Assembly (NCBI GenBank): GCA_963848495.1
Contig: CAWKDV010000002.1
Location: 62,001-126,000, forward strand
Direction: 5' to 3'
DNA: 64,000 bases
Source of the DNA: JAICJR01 sp963848495
GTDB lineage: Bacteria; Actinomycetota; Thermoleophilia; Solirubrobacterales; Thermoleophilaceae
Positions 50,960 through 60,837 of this stretch are shown in pieces (the stretch's first letter is position 1; every line of letters begins with the position of its first letter). The notes under the pieces are model-generated. The model saw only the letters and a list, made by a program, of their open reading frames with translations, was not told where the DNA came from and did not search any database. The translations under genes and the position numbers were made by a program.

Positions 50960-52890
50960 TGCCCGCGATCGCGGTGCTCCTCGGCCCGGGCGACGTGCTC
51001 GGCGACTACGAGGTCGAGAGCGTGATCGGCATGGGCGGGATGGCGGTGGTCTACCGCGCTCGCCAACGCTCTTTGGGCCGCCAGGTGGCGCTCAAGGTGC
51101 TCGCTCTCGACGGCGAAGCGGACGAGGTGCTGAGCGAGCGCTTCCGCCGCGAGGGGCTGGCGGTGGCCAGCCTGGAGCATCCGAACATCATTCCGATCTA
51201 CGTCGCCGGGGACGCCGACGGGCGCCTCTTCCTGGCCATGCGGCTGATCGAGGGCGGAACGCTTGCGGACCGCGTCTCCAAGGGACCGCTGCCGGTTGGC
51301 CCCGCGCTCGAGCTGCTGACGCCGATCGCGGACGCGCTCGACACCGCGCACGAGGCCGGGATCGTCCACCGCGACGTGAAGCCGCAGAACATCCTGCTCG
51401 GCCGCGCCGACCACCCCTACCTGGCTGACTTCGGCCTGGCGAAGGTGGTGTCCACCAGCACCTTCACGCGCAGCGGGCAGATCCTCGGCAGCATCAACTA
51501 CGTCCCGCCCGAGCAGATCCTGGGCGACGCGCTCACCCCGCGCAGCGACGTCTACGCGCTCGCGGCGGTGCTCTACCAGTGCCTGGCGGGCGAGGTGCCG
51601 TTCAAGCGCGAGAGCGACGTCGCGGTGATCAACGCCCACCTCACCGAGATGCCGCCGGAGTTGCTCCCCGGCACGGCCGCCGCGATCGACGACGTGATCG
51701 CACGGGGCATGGCCAAGAGCGCCGCCGACCGGCATGCGAGCGCGGGCGAGCTGATGGAGGACGCGCTCGACGCGCTCTCGGACCTGCCACAACGGGGGAC
51801 CCTCGCCGAGCCCCAGGTCGAGGCCGCGCCCCCGGAGCCGCGGGGAGACACCAGGGCGGACACTGTCGGTTCGGCGAGCCGCTGGCCGTCCGCCGCCACC
51901 CGGCTCGGCCGGCCCTCGGGCGCGGTCGAGACCGCGCCCGCGTCGCTGCCGGAGCCGCAGCCGGCACGCGGCTCCTCGTTCGTCCGCCCGCGTTCGCGCG
52001 GGACACGGCGTAGGCGACAGCTCTACGTCGCCGGCGCCGTGGCGGTGGCGGCCCCCGTCCTGGCGTTCGCCGTGGCGCCCCGCCACCACTCGCCGCCGCT
52101 GCGGGTGGCACCGGCGGAGCTGGTGTCGGTCCGCTACCCATCCGACTGGCGCCCCGTCGCGGCGGCCGCTGCCCCCGCGGACGGCGTCCAGCTCGAGGGC
52201 GAGACCGACCTGGCCGGGCCGGGCGGCAGCCTCCTGCGGGCGGGGCGGGTGCATGTGCAGGCTCAGGCCGCCGGGGGGCTACCGCCGCAGCTCCGCGGCC
52301 AAGCGTCCGGCACGACCTCGACCGACGATGTGACGATCGGCGACAACAGCGGCCGGCTCTACCACGGCACGCTTGCCTCGGGCCGGCCCTTCTCCGCCTA
52401 CGTCCTCCCGACCGTCGGCGGGGACGCCGCGCTGATCTGCGAGGGCGCGGCGGGCGACTGCAGCAAGCTGGTGGGCACCGCCCGGCTCTCGGCGGCCGCG
52501 CTTTCCCCCGAGCCGGACCTCGCGGTGAACGGCCGGCTCGGGCGCGCGCTCGCCCCGCTGGCCAGGGCCCGCAGCGCCGCGGCGGCCGGTCTGACGGCGG
52601 CCGGCCTGCCGGCGCGCGCGACCGCGGCCGGAGAGCTCGCGGCGGCCGACGGCCAGGCGGCGAACGCCGTGGAGGCGATCAGGCCCGGCCCCCGCCGCGA
52701 GCCGACCCTCGTCGCGCTGGCCGCCGCTCTCCGTAAGGAGGACGCCGCGCTCCAGCGGCTCGCCAACGCCGCGGGCGACCACAACCGTGCGGCCTACGAG
52801 AAGGCGCGCTCCCAGGTGGCGAGCGCCGGCCCGGGCATCCACAGCGCGCTGGCGGAGCTCGCGGCCGCCGGCTACAGGAGCCCGCGATGA
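50959..52890 (+). CDS. transmembrane Ser/Thr kinase with alpha-helical ectodomain (paralogue B)
   Basis: The 643-residue protein has kinase domain ~14-280: GMGGMAVVYRA, VALKVL with Lys46, VHRDVKPQN (137), ADFGLAK (157), VPPEQ. One helix lies at ~355-373 (LYVAGAVAVAAPVLAFAV). The outer part resembles paralogue A: SVRYPSDWRPV, a strand-rich segment, one CEGAAGDC Cys pair, and an Ala-rich helical tail ending LAELAAAGYRSPR. It heads a four-gene operon in which each gene overlaps the last by 4 nt, encoding a small membrane protein and two exported repeat proteins. Confidence 0.92.
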   Translation: MPAIAVLLGPGDVLGDYEVESVIGMGGMAVVYRARQRSLGRQVALKVLALDGEADEVLSERFRREGLAVASLEHPNIIPIYVAGDADGRLFLAMRLIEGGTLADRVSKGPLPVGPALELLTPIADALDTAHEAGIVHRDVKPQNILLGRADHPYLADFGLAKVVSTSTFTRSGQILGSINYVPPEQILGDALTPRSDVYALAAVLYQCLAGEVPFKRESDVAVINAHLTEMPPELLPGTAAAIDDVIARGMAKSAADRHASAGELMEDALDALSDLPQRGTLAEPQVEAAPPEPRGDTRADTVGSASRWPSAATRLGRPSGAVETAPASLPEPQPARGSSFVRPRSRGTRRRRQLYVAGAVAVAAPVLAFAVAPRHHSPPLRVAPAELVSVRYPSDWRPVAAAAAPADGVQLEGETDLAGPGGSLLRAGRVHVQAQAAGGLPPQLRGQASGTTSTDDVTIGDNSGRLYHGTLASGRPFSAYVLPTVGGDAALICEGAAGDCSKLVGTARLSAAALSPEPDLAVNGRLGRALAPLARARSAAAAGLTAAGLPARATAAGELAAADGQAANAVEAIRPGPRREPTLVALAAALRKEDAALQRLANAAGDHNRAAYEKARSQVASAGPGIHSALAELAAAGYRSPR

Positions 52891-53255
52891 CGCTGAGCCA
52901 CCACTCCATGCGGCTGGTCGCGCTCCTCGCCGCGGCGACCATGCTGACCCCGCTCGCATATCTCGTCGGCCGCCACTCGAGCTCGTCCTTCCCGGGCTCC
53001 TCCGTCGACGTCTCCGCCCCGAGCCCCGTCCAGCCGATCCCCGCCCTGGGCGCCGTCTCCGCGGCCCGCTACCCGGCGGTGCACCACAAGCAGGCGAGCA
53101 CGCCGCCGGCGGGCACGACGACGACCGGCGGCTCGTCCGGGCAGACGCCAACGACTCAGAACCCGCGTCCCGTCACGCCCACCACCACCTCGCATCCAAG
53201 CCCGCCCAAGCCGCCGGGGCCGACGGTCCACCACGGCGGGTCAGTGTCGTTTTGA
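52887..53255 (+). CDS. small single-pass membrane protein following kinase (paralogue B)
   Basis: This 122-residue protein has an N-terminal helix (MRLVALLAAATMLTPLAYLVG), then GRHSSSS, SPVQPIPALGAVSAA and a long Pro/Thr/Ser-rich, presumably extracellular tail. The helix-GR-SSS-VQxxPALG order matches the 74-residue protein before kinase paralogue A. ATG 52887 overlaps the kinase stop (ATGA). The Thr/Pro tail might be a target of O-glycosylation or cell-wall spanning; function is otherwise unknown. Confidence 0.75.
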   Translation: MTLSHHSMRLVALLAAATMLTPLAYLVGRHSSSSFPGSSVDVSAPSPVQPIPALGAVSAARYPAVHHKQASTPPAGTTTTGGSSGQTPTTQNPRPVTPTTTSHPSPPKPPGPTVHHGGSVSF

Positions 53256-54784
53256 ACAGGCTCCTGATCGCTGCGTTCGCCGCCGCGCTGGCGGTCGGTC
53301 TCTGGTCCAGCGCCGGAGCCGCCGCTCCCTCCGCCCGCGCGAGCGGCACGTCGCTGGCGGTTATCGACCCGGTCAAGTTCAACGCGCCCGAGTTCCTCGC
53401 CGACCGGAAGCACGGCAAGCCCGCGATCGGGCTCACGGCGTTCCAGGTTGCCGGCCTGAACGGCGCGAGGGTGAAGGTCCGCTGCCACGGCTGCGGGCAC
53501 GCGCGGCTGCGTGCCAAGCACGTGTCGAAGAACGTGACCCGGTGGACCGGCGCCAGGTGGTGGGTCTTCGGCAATGCCTACGTCGAGGTCGACGCCTGGC
53601 GCGACGGGACGTTCGGGCGCTGGGCGCGCCTGTCGGTGAAAGTCGTCTCGAGCACCGCCGGACAGCAGATCTGCTACTCGCTGAAGAAGCACGGAGGCCC
53701 GTACGCCTGCCTCGTCAAGGTCAAGACCGGCTGCCTCCTCAGCCTGACCGGCCACAGCGACTGCCCGCCGAACACGATCGTCGATCAGCCCTTCCAGGTG
53801 CCCAACAGCCCAGCGCCGGACACGACGATCACCGCGGGTCCGAGCGGGCTCGTGAACGACAGGACGGTGACGTTCACGTACTCGAGCTCCGGCGGCAAGT
53901 CCTACGAGTGCATGATCGACACGGACGTCTGGCGGGTCTGCCCGGACGGCCAGATGCAGTACAGCGGCCTGCCGGACGCCCACCACACCTTCTCGGTCCG
54001 GGCCGTTGGTACCTCCGGGCAGCCGGACCCGACGCCGGCCACCCGGCAGTGGAACAGCGACAGTACGCCGCCGCACACGACGATCACATCCGGGCCGTCC
54101 GGCCCGGTGCAGATCGGCTCGGCCACGATCGCGTACACGTCATCGGAGCCGGGGGCCCGGTTCGACTGCGACTTCGACCATCAGGGCTTCACGCCCTGCA
54201 ACGGCGGGTCGAAGACGGTCGGGTTCGGGATAGGGAACCACTCCCTCGGAGTGCGGGCCGTGGACGCGGCCGGCAACGCCGATCCGAACCCGCCGACCGC
54301 GAGCTGGACGCGCTATCCGGACGACGGCACGACCTTTACCGCGGACGACTCCGATCCAGCCTTCTCGACCTTCTCCGGGGACTCGAGCAGCTTCCAGTCC
54401 GCGTCAGATCCGAATGCGGTGAACGGCCAATTCACCTGGTTCCTCGCCTGCGCGAACAGCCCGGGCAGCAGGAGCGTCTCCTGGCAGGTCGGGAACCTGC
54501 CGACGGGACGCTACGACGTATACGTCTTCATTCCGGCGGCCCCCGCCGGCCAGACCCTCGCCGCTCAGACGACGTACACGATCTTCTCGCGCGACGCCGA
54601 CACCGATGCGCCGCTCAGCCAGGCGACGAACGCCGGCAGTTGGGCGCTCCTCACGGGGGCAAGCCTCAGCAACACCGCTGTCATCTCGCTCGGCGACGAC
54701 GACGGGCAGGTGGGCACCTGTGACACCGACGCGATCGAGGCCGACGGCATCCGGCTCGTCTATCGCTACTTCGACGGAGGATGA
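53252..54784 (+). CDS. secreted protein with Ig-like repeats and golvesin-like C-terminal domain
   Basis: The 510-residue protein starts at TTG 53252 (TTGA overlap) with a Sec signal (LLIAAFAAALAVGLWSSAGAAA). A basic, Cys-containing N-terminal domain (VKVRCHGCGHARLRAKHVSK) is followed by two repeats of the type PDTTITAGPSG…TVTFTYSSS/PHTTITSGPSG…TIAYTSSEP, as in bacterial Ig-like domains. The last ~150 residues (FTADDSDPAFSTFSGDSS, GRYDVYVFIPA, DADTDAPLSQATNAGSW, ADGIRLVYR) resemble golvesin/Xly-type carbohydrate-binding domains. It is probably a surface adhesin or glycan binder. Its genetic coupling to the kinase is notable. Confidence 0.82.
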   Translation: MNRLLIAAFAAALAVGLWSSAGAAAPSARASGTSLAVIDPVKFNAPEFLADRKHGKPAIGLTAFQVAGLNGARVKVRCHGCGHARLRAKHVSKNVTRWTGARWWVFGNAYVEVDAWRDGTFGRWARLSVKVVSSTAGQQICYSLKKHGGPYACLVKVKTGCLLSLTGHSDCPPNTIVDQPFQVPNSPAPDTTITAGPSGLVNDRTVTFTYSSSGGKSYECMIDTDVWRVCPDGQMQYSGLPDAHHTFSVRAVGTSGQPDPTPATRQWNSDSTPPHTTITSGPSGPVQIGSATIAYTSSEPGARFDCDFDHQGFTPCNGGSKTVGFGIGNHSLGVRAVDAAGNADPNPPTASWTRYPDDGTTFTADDSDPAFSTFSGDSSSFQSASDPNAVNGQFTWFLACANSPGSRSVSWQVGNLPTGRYDVYVFIPAAPAGQTLAAQTTYTIFSRDADTDAPLSQATNAGSWALLTGASLSNTAVISLGDDDGQVGTCDTDAIEADGIRLVYRYFDGG

Positions 54785-56595
54785 CGATGAAGGCTCGCTC
54801 GCTCGCAATCGCAATCGTCGCTGCGGCGTTCGCCGGTCTCTGGCCGGCCGCCGCGAGCGCGGTCTTCCCCGGCGAGTTCGACCAGGACTTCGGCACGAAC
54901 GGGGTGATCTTCTACCCGTTCGGAGCAGGGACGAGCGCGGCGTCGCAGGTCAACGCCGTGGCGGTGCAGCCGGACGGGAAGCTCGTGATCGCGGGCTACG
55001 CAACCGACGCCAACAGCCATCACGCGCTCATGGTCGCGCGGCTGCGGCCGGACGGCCGGCTCGACTCCTCGTTCGGCCACGGCGGGATGCTCGTGGACCA
55101 GATGGGTACCAGCACGTCTGCATCGACCGAGGCACATGCCCTGCTGCTGCTCCCCGGCGGGAAGATCCTCGTCGGCGGCCAGGCGCAGGACGACAACGAG
55201 ACCGGCTTCGTCCTCGCGCGCCTCACCTCGACTGGCGCCTACGACTCCACCTTCGGAAGCAGCGGCAAGGTGTTCATGCCAACGGCTTCGGACGGGCCCG
55301 AGCTGCCGGCCGTCAACGCATTGGCGCTCCAGCCCGACGGGAAGATCGTCGCGGCGGGAACGGCCACGTTCACCGACAGCGGCGCCCACAGCACCAGCCA
55401 GATCTTCGTCGCCCGGCTCTCGTCTGGCGGCTTGCCCGACGACTCCTTTGACGGAGACGGGAAGACGGTGCAACAGCTCGCTCCCCAGGGCATCCGCATG
55501 TGGTCTGGCCTCAACGCCGTTGCCGTCCAACCGGACGGGAAGATCGTGGTCGGCGGTTTCGCCAACAACGATGGTCCGGGGCGTACCCTGGTTGCCCGCC
55601 TGAAAAGCGATGGCAGCCTCGACGACACCGGGTTCGGAGATGGCGGTCATGTCTACTTCGGCGGCACCGACGGGCCCGTGACGGGAGGCGACGTCGACAG
55701 CGTCTCTGTCGAGCCCGACGGCAAGATCCTGGCCGTCGGATCGGGGTACTTCGACACCGTTGCCGGTGCCCTCGCGGAGCAGCTCAACCCCAGCGGGAGC
55801 TTCGACAACGGCTTCGGGCGCGACGGTGTCGCTATCACCCAGCTCCCGGGTGGCCCGAACGCCGCGATCGTCCCGGCGGACGGGCACCTGCTGCTGGGTG
55901 GCTCGAGCAACAGCTCGACGTTCATGCTCAGCAGGCTTGCGGCGCTCCAGGGTCCGCCGGACACGAGCTTCGCCACTGGCGGCAGTCTTGTGAATCCCGT
56001 GGGCGGCGCAATGACGTCCGCCATCGACGCCCTGGCCGTCCAGCCCGACGGCAAGATCGTCGCCGCCGGGTCCGCCGGCTCGCAGGTCATGGTCGCGCGA
56101 GTCTGGGCTACCGGTGACTCGCAGGGCGGGGGTTCCGGCGGGGGCAACACCGACAACAACAACCCCAACAACCCCAACAACCAGCCCGCGACGGTGGCCA
56201 CGGTCTCCAACCTCTCCCTCTCGCCCTCCTTCTTCGCGGCAGCATCGAGGGGCGGCCCGATCGCCGCGGTGCGGACCGGCACGACGGTCGCCTACAGCGA
56301 CGACCAGGCCGGCAAGTCCACCTTCACGGTGTTGAAGTCCGCCCGGGGGATCAGGAGCGGACGCAGGTGCGTCAAGCCGTCCCGTCGGCACCGCAGGGGC
56401 AAGCGCTGCAAGCGCCTCGCCACCGTCGGCCACTTCTCGCACCTGGACAAGGCCGGCGACAACAGCCTGCAGTTCACCGGCCGTCTCCACAACCGCAAGC
56501 TGCCCCCGGGCGCCTACCGGCTCAGCGTGCAGGCCCTGTGGAACGGGCGGCTTGGTCCCACGGTGACCAAGACCTTCAGGATCGTCCGCCCCTAA
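54781..56595 (+). CDS. secreted delta-60 repeat protein
   Basis: The 604-residue protein has a signal (LAIAIVAAAFAGLWPAAASA) and about seven delta-60 repeats (AVAVQPDGKLVIAG…VARLRPDGRLDSSFG; ALQPDGKIVAAG; AVQPDGKIVVGG), a beta-propeller-like repeat of surface proteins. An Asn/Gly/Pro linker (~450-475) follows, then a ~130-residue C-terminal module with paired Cys (GRRCVKPSRRHRRGKRCKRL, LPPGAYRLSVQAL). I remember that module from many Solirubrobacterales surface proteins. ATG 54781 overlaps the preceding stop (ATGA); ATG 54787 is also possible. Last gene of the kinase operon. Confidence 0.87.
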   Translation: MTMKARSLAIAIVAAAFAGLWPAAASAVFPGEFDQDFGTNGVIFYPFGAGTSAASQVNAVAVQPDGKLVIAGYATDANSHHALMVARLRPDGRLDSSFGHGGMLVDQMGTSTSASTEAHALLLLPGGKILVGGQAQDDNETGFVLARLTSTGAYDSTFGSSGKVFMPTASDGPELPAVNALALQPDGKIVAAGTATFTDSGAHSTSQIFVARLSSGGLPDDSFDGDGKTVQQLAPQGIRMWSGLNAVAVQPDGKIVVGGFANNDGPGRTLVARLKSDGSLDDTGFGDGGHVYFGGTDGPVTGGDVDSVSVEPDGKILAVGSGYFDTVAGALAEQLNPSGSFDNGFGRDGVAITQLPGGPNAAIVPADGHLLLGGSSNSSTFMLSRLAALQGPPDTSFATGGSLVNPVGGAMTSAIDALAVQPDGKIVAAGSAGSQVMVARVWATGDSQGGGSGGGNTDNNNPNNPNNQPATVATVSNLSLSPSFFAAASRGGPIAAVRTGTTVAYSDDQAGKSTFTVLKSARGIRSGRRCVKPSRRHRRGKRCKRLATVGHFSHLDKAGDNSLQFTGRLHNRKLPPGAYRLSVQALWNGRLGPTVTKTFRIVRP

Positions 56596-56672
56596 AACAC
56601 CGGGGCGCACTCAGGCCGTTCGGGAGCGGGCACCCTCACGCCGAGGTGGCGAGGGGTTCACACTTTTCAGTC

Positions 56673-59363
56673 ATGTCAAAGAAGCCGCCGACTCCCGAGC
56701 ACGCCCGGCTCGAGGAGGCACGCAAGGGCAAGGTTCCGTGGAAGGCCTGGGGTCCCTACCTCAGCGAGCGCCAGTGGGGCACGGTGCGCGAGGACTACAG
56801 CCAGGGCGGCGATGCCTGGGACTACTTCTCGCACGACCAGTCCCGTTCGCGGGCCTATCGCTGGGGCGAGGACGGGATCGCCGGCATCTGCGACGACCGC
56901 GCGCAGCTCTGCCTTTCTCTAGCGCTCTGGAACGGCGCCGACCCGATCCTCAAGGAGCGCATGTTCGGCCTGACGAACAGCGAGGGCAACCATGGCGAGG
57001 ACGTCAAGGAGTACTGGTTCTACCTCGACAGCACGCCCACGCACTCCTACCTGAAGTGCCAGTACAAGTATCCCCAGGGCGAGTTCCCCTACCTGGACCT
57101 GGTCTCCACGAACCGCGCCCGCAGCAAGCTCGAGTCGGAGTACGAGCTGCTCGACACCGGGATCTTCGACGACGACCGCTACTTCGACGTGGTGGTCGAA
57201 TACGCCAAGGCCGCCGCGGACGACATCGTGATGCAGGTCACCGCGTACAACCGTGGCCCGGACGCGGCCACGCTGCACCTCCTGCCCACCCTCTGGTTCC
57301 GCAACACGTGGGCGGGGCGCGAGGGCTCCCCGAAGCCCTCCCTGGCGGCGGCCGACGGCGGCGCGGTGAAGGCGTCGCACGCCGAGCTGGGCGACTGGGT
57401 GCTGCAGGCCGATCCGTCCGCCGAGCTGCTGTTCTGCGAGAACGAGACGAACAACGAGCGCCTGTTCGGCAGCGCCAACCCGGCGCCCTACGTGAAGGAC
57501 GGCATCAACGACTTCGTGGTGGACGGCAAGGCCGACGCCGTGAACCCCGAGCTCACCGGCACGAAGGTGGCGGCGCGCCACGTGCTGGGGATCCCCGCGG
57601 GCGGCAGCGCCTCGATACGGCTGCGCCTGTCGTCGGCGAAGGCGCAGGCTCCGGAGCCGCTGGGCGCCGGCCTCGACGCCGTGCTGAGCGCGCGACGCGA
57701 GGAGGCGGACGCCTTCTACGCCAAGGTGATCCCGGCCTCGCTCGACCAGGACGCCGCGCTCGTGATGCGCCAGTCGCTGGCCGGCCTGCTCTGGGGCAAG
57801 CAGTACTACGAGTACGAGGTCAACCGCTGGCTGGGCGAGCACGGCGTGAATCCGTGGGATCCGAGCTCAGGCGGCGGAGTCCGCAACGTCCCCTGGTTCC
57901 ACATGATCTCCGGCGACGTCATCTCGATGCCGGACAAGTGGGAGTACCCCTGGTTCGCCGCCTGGGACCTGGCCTTCCACTGCGGTCCGCTGGCGCTGGT
58001 CGACGTCGACTTCGCCAAGCACCAGGTCGAGCTGCTGCTCCTGACGAGGTACCAGCATCCCAACGGCCAGATCCCCGCCTACGAGTGGAACTTCAGCGAC
58101 GTGAACCCGCCTGTCACCGCGTGGGCCGCGCTCTGGGTCTACGAGCGCGAGGCGGAGATCCGCGGCGAGGGCGACCACGACTTCCTCGCGCGTGTGTTCG
58201 AGCGCCTGCTCACCAACTTCACCTGGTGGGTGAACCGCAAGGACCCAGACGACCGCAACCTGTTCCAGGGCGGCTTCCTGGGCCTCGACAACATCGGCAT
58301 CTTCGACCGCTCGGCGCCGATGCCGGGCGGCGGCACGCTCGAGCAGGCGGACGGCACGGCCTGGATGGCGCTCTACTGCCAGTGGATGCTGCAGATCGCG
58401 GTCGAGCTCGTGAAGAAAGACGCGTTCTTCCTCGATATCGCGCTCAAGTTCGTCACCCACTTCGCCTGGATCTCGGTGGCGCTCGACCCCCCAGGCCCCA
58501 ATCCCGGCCTGTGGGATGAGGAGGACGGCTTCTACTACGACGTCCTGCGCCTGCCGGACGGGGAGACCTTCCCGCTCAAGGTCCGCTCGCTGGTGGGCCT
58601 CCTCCCGATGTGCGCGGCGACCGTGTTCGACGGCGAGGTCATCAAGCGCCACCCGGAGATGCTCGAGCGCGCGACGAAGATGGCCGAGCGCTTCTCCGAC
58701 ATCCTGCCCTCGTTCGGCGCGCTCACCTCGCCGAGCCCTGAGGGCCTGCGGCTGTTCTCGCTCGTCGACGAGCCGCGGCTGCGCCGCATCCTCTCGGTGA
58801 CGCTCGACGAGGACGAGTTCCTCGGCGCTCACGGGATCCGCGCGATCTCGCGCCGGCACGCCGAGCACCCAGTCGAGTTCGACTGGGGCGGCCAGCGTTA
58901 CGGCGTGGGCTACCTCCCGGCCGAATCGGACACGGGCATGTTCGGGGGCAACTCGAACTGGCGCGGGCCGGTCTGGTTCCCCATGAACCTCGTGATCCTG
59001 CGCGGGCTGATCCAGCTCCACCGCTACTACGGCGACGGCTTCAAGATCGAGTGCCCGACCGGGTCCGGCAACGAGATGAACCTGCTGCAGGTGGCGGGGG
59101 AGATCGCCAGGCGGCTGGCCACGACCTTCATGAACGATGAGCACGGGCGCCGGCCGGTGTACGGCGGCATCGAGAAGTTCCAGACCGACCCGCACTGGCA
59201 CGACCTGCTGCTCTTCCACGAGTACTTCCACGGGGACAACGGCGCCGGCATCGGGGCCAGCCACCAGACCGGCTGGACGGGCACCGTGGCGCTCCTGTTC
59301 CTGATGGCCGACGCGCTGCACGCCGAGCAGCCCGAGGCCGCGGCGGCAGCCGTCGCCGGCTGA
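56673..59363 (+). CDS. GH63/MGH1-like glucosidase
   Basis: The 896-residue cytoplasmic protein matches the large bacterial GH63-type glucosidase (MGH1-like) family. It has an N-terminal beta-rich region (WGPYLSERQWGTVREDYS, YSQGGDAWDYFSHDQSRSRAY) and an (alpha/alpha)6 barrel with KWEYPWFAAWDLAFHCGPLA, QHPNGQIPAYEWNFSDVNPP, EQADGTAWMALYCQWML and SHQTGWTGTVALLF. It hydrolyses alpha-glucosidic bonds, for example glucosylglycerate or oligoglucosides; the substrate is not certain. ATG 56673 has only a weak GGGG site. The GH13 gene follows 11 nt later, so the two are probably co-transcribed. Confidence 0.88.
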   Translation: MSKKPPTPEHARLEEARKGKVPWKAWGPYLSERQWGTVREDYSQGGDAWDYFSHDQSRSRAYRWGEDGIAGICDDRAQLCLSLALWNGADPILKERMFGLTNSEGNHGEDVKEYWFYLDSTPTHSYLKCQYKYPQGEFPYLDLVSTNRARSKLESEYELLDTGIFDDDRYFDVVVEYAKAAADDIVMQVTAYNRGPDAATLHLLPTLWFRNTWAGREGSPKPSLAAADGGAVKASHAELGDWVLQADPSAELLFCENETNNERLFGSANPAPYVKDGINDFVVDGKADAVNPELTGTKVAARHVLGIPAGGSASIRLRLSSAKAQAPEPLGAGLDAVLSARREEADAFYAKVIPASLDQDAALVMRQSLAGLLWGKQYYEYEVNRWLGEHGVNPWDPSSGGGVRNVPWFHMISGDVISMPDKWEYPWFAAWDLAFHCGPLALVDVDFAKHQVELLLLTRYQHPNGQIPAYEWNFSDVNPPVTAWAALWVYEREAEIRGEGDHDFLARVFERLLTNFTWWVNRKDPDDRNLFQGGFLGLDNIGIFDRSAPMPGGGTLEQADGTAWMALYCQWMLQIAVELVKKDAFFLDIALKFVTHFAWISVALDPPGPNPGLWDEEDGFYYDVLRLPDGETFPLKVRSLVGLLPMCAATVFDGEVIKRHPEMLERATKMAERFSDILPSFGALTSPSPEGLRLFSLVDEPRLRRILSVTLDEDEFLGAHGIRAISRRHAEHPVEFDWGGQRYGVGYLPAESDTGMFGGNSNWRGPVWFPMNLVILRGLIQLHRYYGDGFKIECPTGSGNEMNLLQVAGEIARRLATTFMNDEHGRRPVYGGIEKFQTDPHWHDLLLFHEYFHGDNGAGIGASHQTGWTGTVALLFLMADALHAEQPEAAAAAVAG

Positions 59364-59373
59364 CGTCGGCGCC

Positions 59374-60837
59374 GTGCGCCTGCCCGCCCGCCCCACGGTC
59401 TATGAGATCAACACGGCGGTGTGGCTCGGCCGGCTCGGCTGCCGGCTCGGCGAGGTGCCTGGCGCCGCCTGGGACGCGATCGCTGCGCTCCCCGTCGACG
59501 CGATCTGGCTGATGGGCGTCTGGGAGCGCAGCCCGGTGGGCCTCGCCATCGCCCTGACGGATCCGGGGCTCGAGGCCGGCAACCGCTCCGCACTGCCCGA
59601 CCTGCGGCCCGAGGACGTGATCGGCTCGCCCTACTGCGTGCGCGACTACGTGGTGGACCAGCGCTTCGGCGGTCCCGAGGGCCTGGCGGAGGCCCGCGCC
59701 GCGCTTGCGCAGCGAGGGCTCGGCCTGATCCTCGACTACGTGCCGAACCACGTGGCGCCCGACCACCCTTGGACCGAGTCGCGCAAGGACTGCCTGCTGC
59801 CCGGCAGCGACGAGGAGCTCGAGCAGCATCCCGACGCGTTCCTGCGCACCGCCGGCGGCGTGTTCGCCAAGGGCCGCGATCCCTACTTCCCGGCCTGGCC
59901 CGACGTGGTGCAGCTCAACGCCTTCGCGCCCGACCTGCGCGACGCCGTGGTCGAGACGCTGGTGGACATCGCGGGTCAGTGCGACGGCATGCGCTGCGAC
60001 ATGGCGATGCTGATGACCAACGAGGTCTTCACTCGTACCTGGGGCGTCCGCGCAGGTGCGGCACCCGAGGACGATTACTGGCCGACCGTGATCGGACGTA
60101 CGAGGGCCGCCTACGCCGACGTGCTCTTCCTCGCCGAGGCCTACTGGGACATGGAGTACGCGCTCCAGCAGCAGGGCTTCGACCTCTGTTACGACAAGCG
60201 TCTCTACGACCGCCTCGTGCACGAGAGCGCCGACTCGGTGCGCGGGCACCTGCAGGCGGACGCCGCCTACCAGGAGAAGCTGCTGCGGTTCATCGAGAAC
60301 CACGACGAGCCGCGCGCGGCGGCCACCTTCCAGCCGGGCCAGGCGCGGGCCGCAGCGGTGGTGATGTCCACGCTTCAGGGCGCGCGGCTCTACCACGACG
60401 GCCAGCTCGACGGGCACCGCGTGCACATCCCCGTGTTCCTCGCCCGCGGACCGGACGAGCCGCCGGAGGAGGACCTGCTGGCGTTCTACGGACGGCTGCT
60501 GCGGGCGGTGGCCGACAGCGGCCTGCGCCAGGGCGAGTGGCGGCTCTGCGACCTCGAGGGCTGGCCCGACAACGACACCTTCCACGAGCTGGTGGCCTGG
60601 TGCTGGTCCACCGCCGAGGCACGCCACCTGGTGGTGGTCAACCTCTCCGGGCAGATGGCCGAGGGCCACGTTCGGCTGCCCTGGCAGGACCTCGGCGGCC
60701 GCGACTGGGAGCTGAGCGACCGCCTCAGTGGGCAGAGCTTCCCGCGCGCCGGCGACGACATGGCGGCGAACGGGTTGTATGTCGGGCTCGACGGCTGGGG
60801 GTCGCACTTCCTAGCCTTCGTGGCTGGTGGTGGCTGA
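59374..60837 (+). CDS. GH13 alpha-amylase-family protein
   Basis: The 487-residue enzyme has the four GH13 regions: LILDYVPNHVA, GMRCDMAMLM with nucleophile Asp209, FLAEAYWD with acid/base Glu255, and FIENHDEPRA. The barrel is followed by a C-terminal beta domain (LVVVNLSGQMAEGHVRL). Region I begins VYEINTAVWLGRLG, typical of a group of cytoplasmic amylase-like proteins with no signal. It acts on alpha-1,4 glucans or transfers glucosyl units; substrate specificity cannot be read. GTG 59374 is the start, and its end overlaps the HIRAN gene by 11 nt. Confidence 0.9.
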   Translation: MRLPARPTVYEINTAVWLGRLGCRLGEVPGAAWDAIAALPVDAIWLMGVWERSPVGLAIALTDPGLEAGNRSALPDLRPEDVIGSPYCVRDYVVDQRFGGPEGLAEARAALAQRGLGLILDYVPNHVAPDHPWTESRKDCLLPGSDEELEQHPDAFLRTAGGVFAKGRDPYFPAWPDVVQLNAFAPDLRDAVVETLVDIAGQCDGMRCDMAMLMTNEVFTRTWGVRAGAAPEDDYWPTVIGRTRAAYADVLFLAEAYWDMEYALQQQGFDLCYDKRLYDRLVHESADSVRGHLQADAAYQEKLLRFIENHDEPRAAATFQPGQARAAAVVMSTLQGARLYHDGQLDGHRVHIPVFLARGPDEPPEEDLLAFYGRLLRAVADSGLRQGEWRLCDLEGWPDNDTFHELVAWCWSTAEARHLVVVNLSGQMAEGHVRLPWQDLGGRDWELSDRLSGQSFPRAGDDMAANGLYVGLDGWGSHFLAFVAGGG

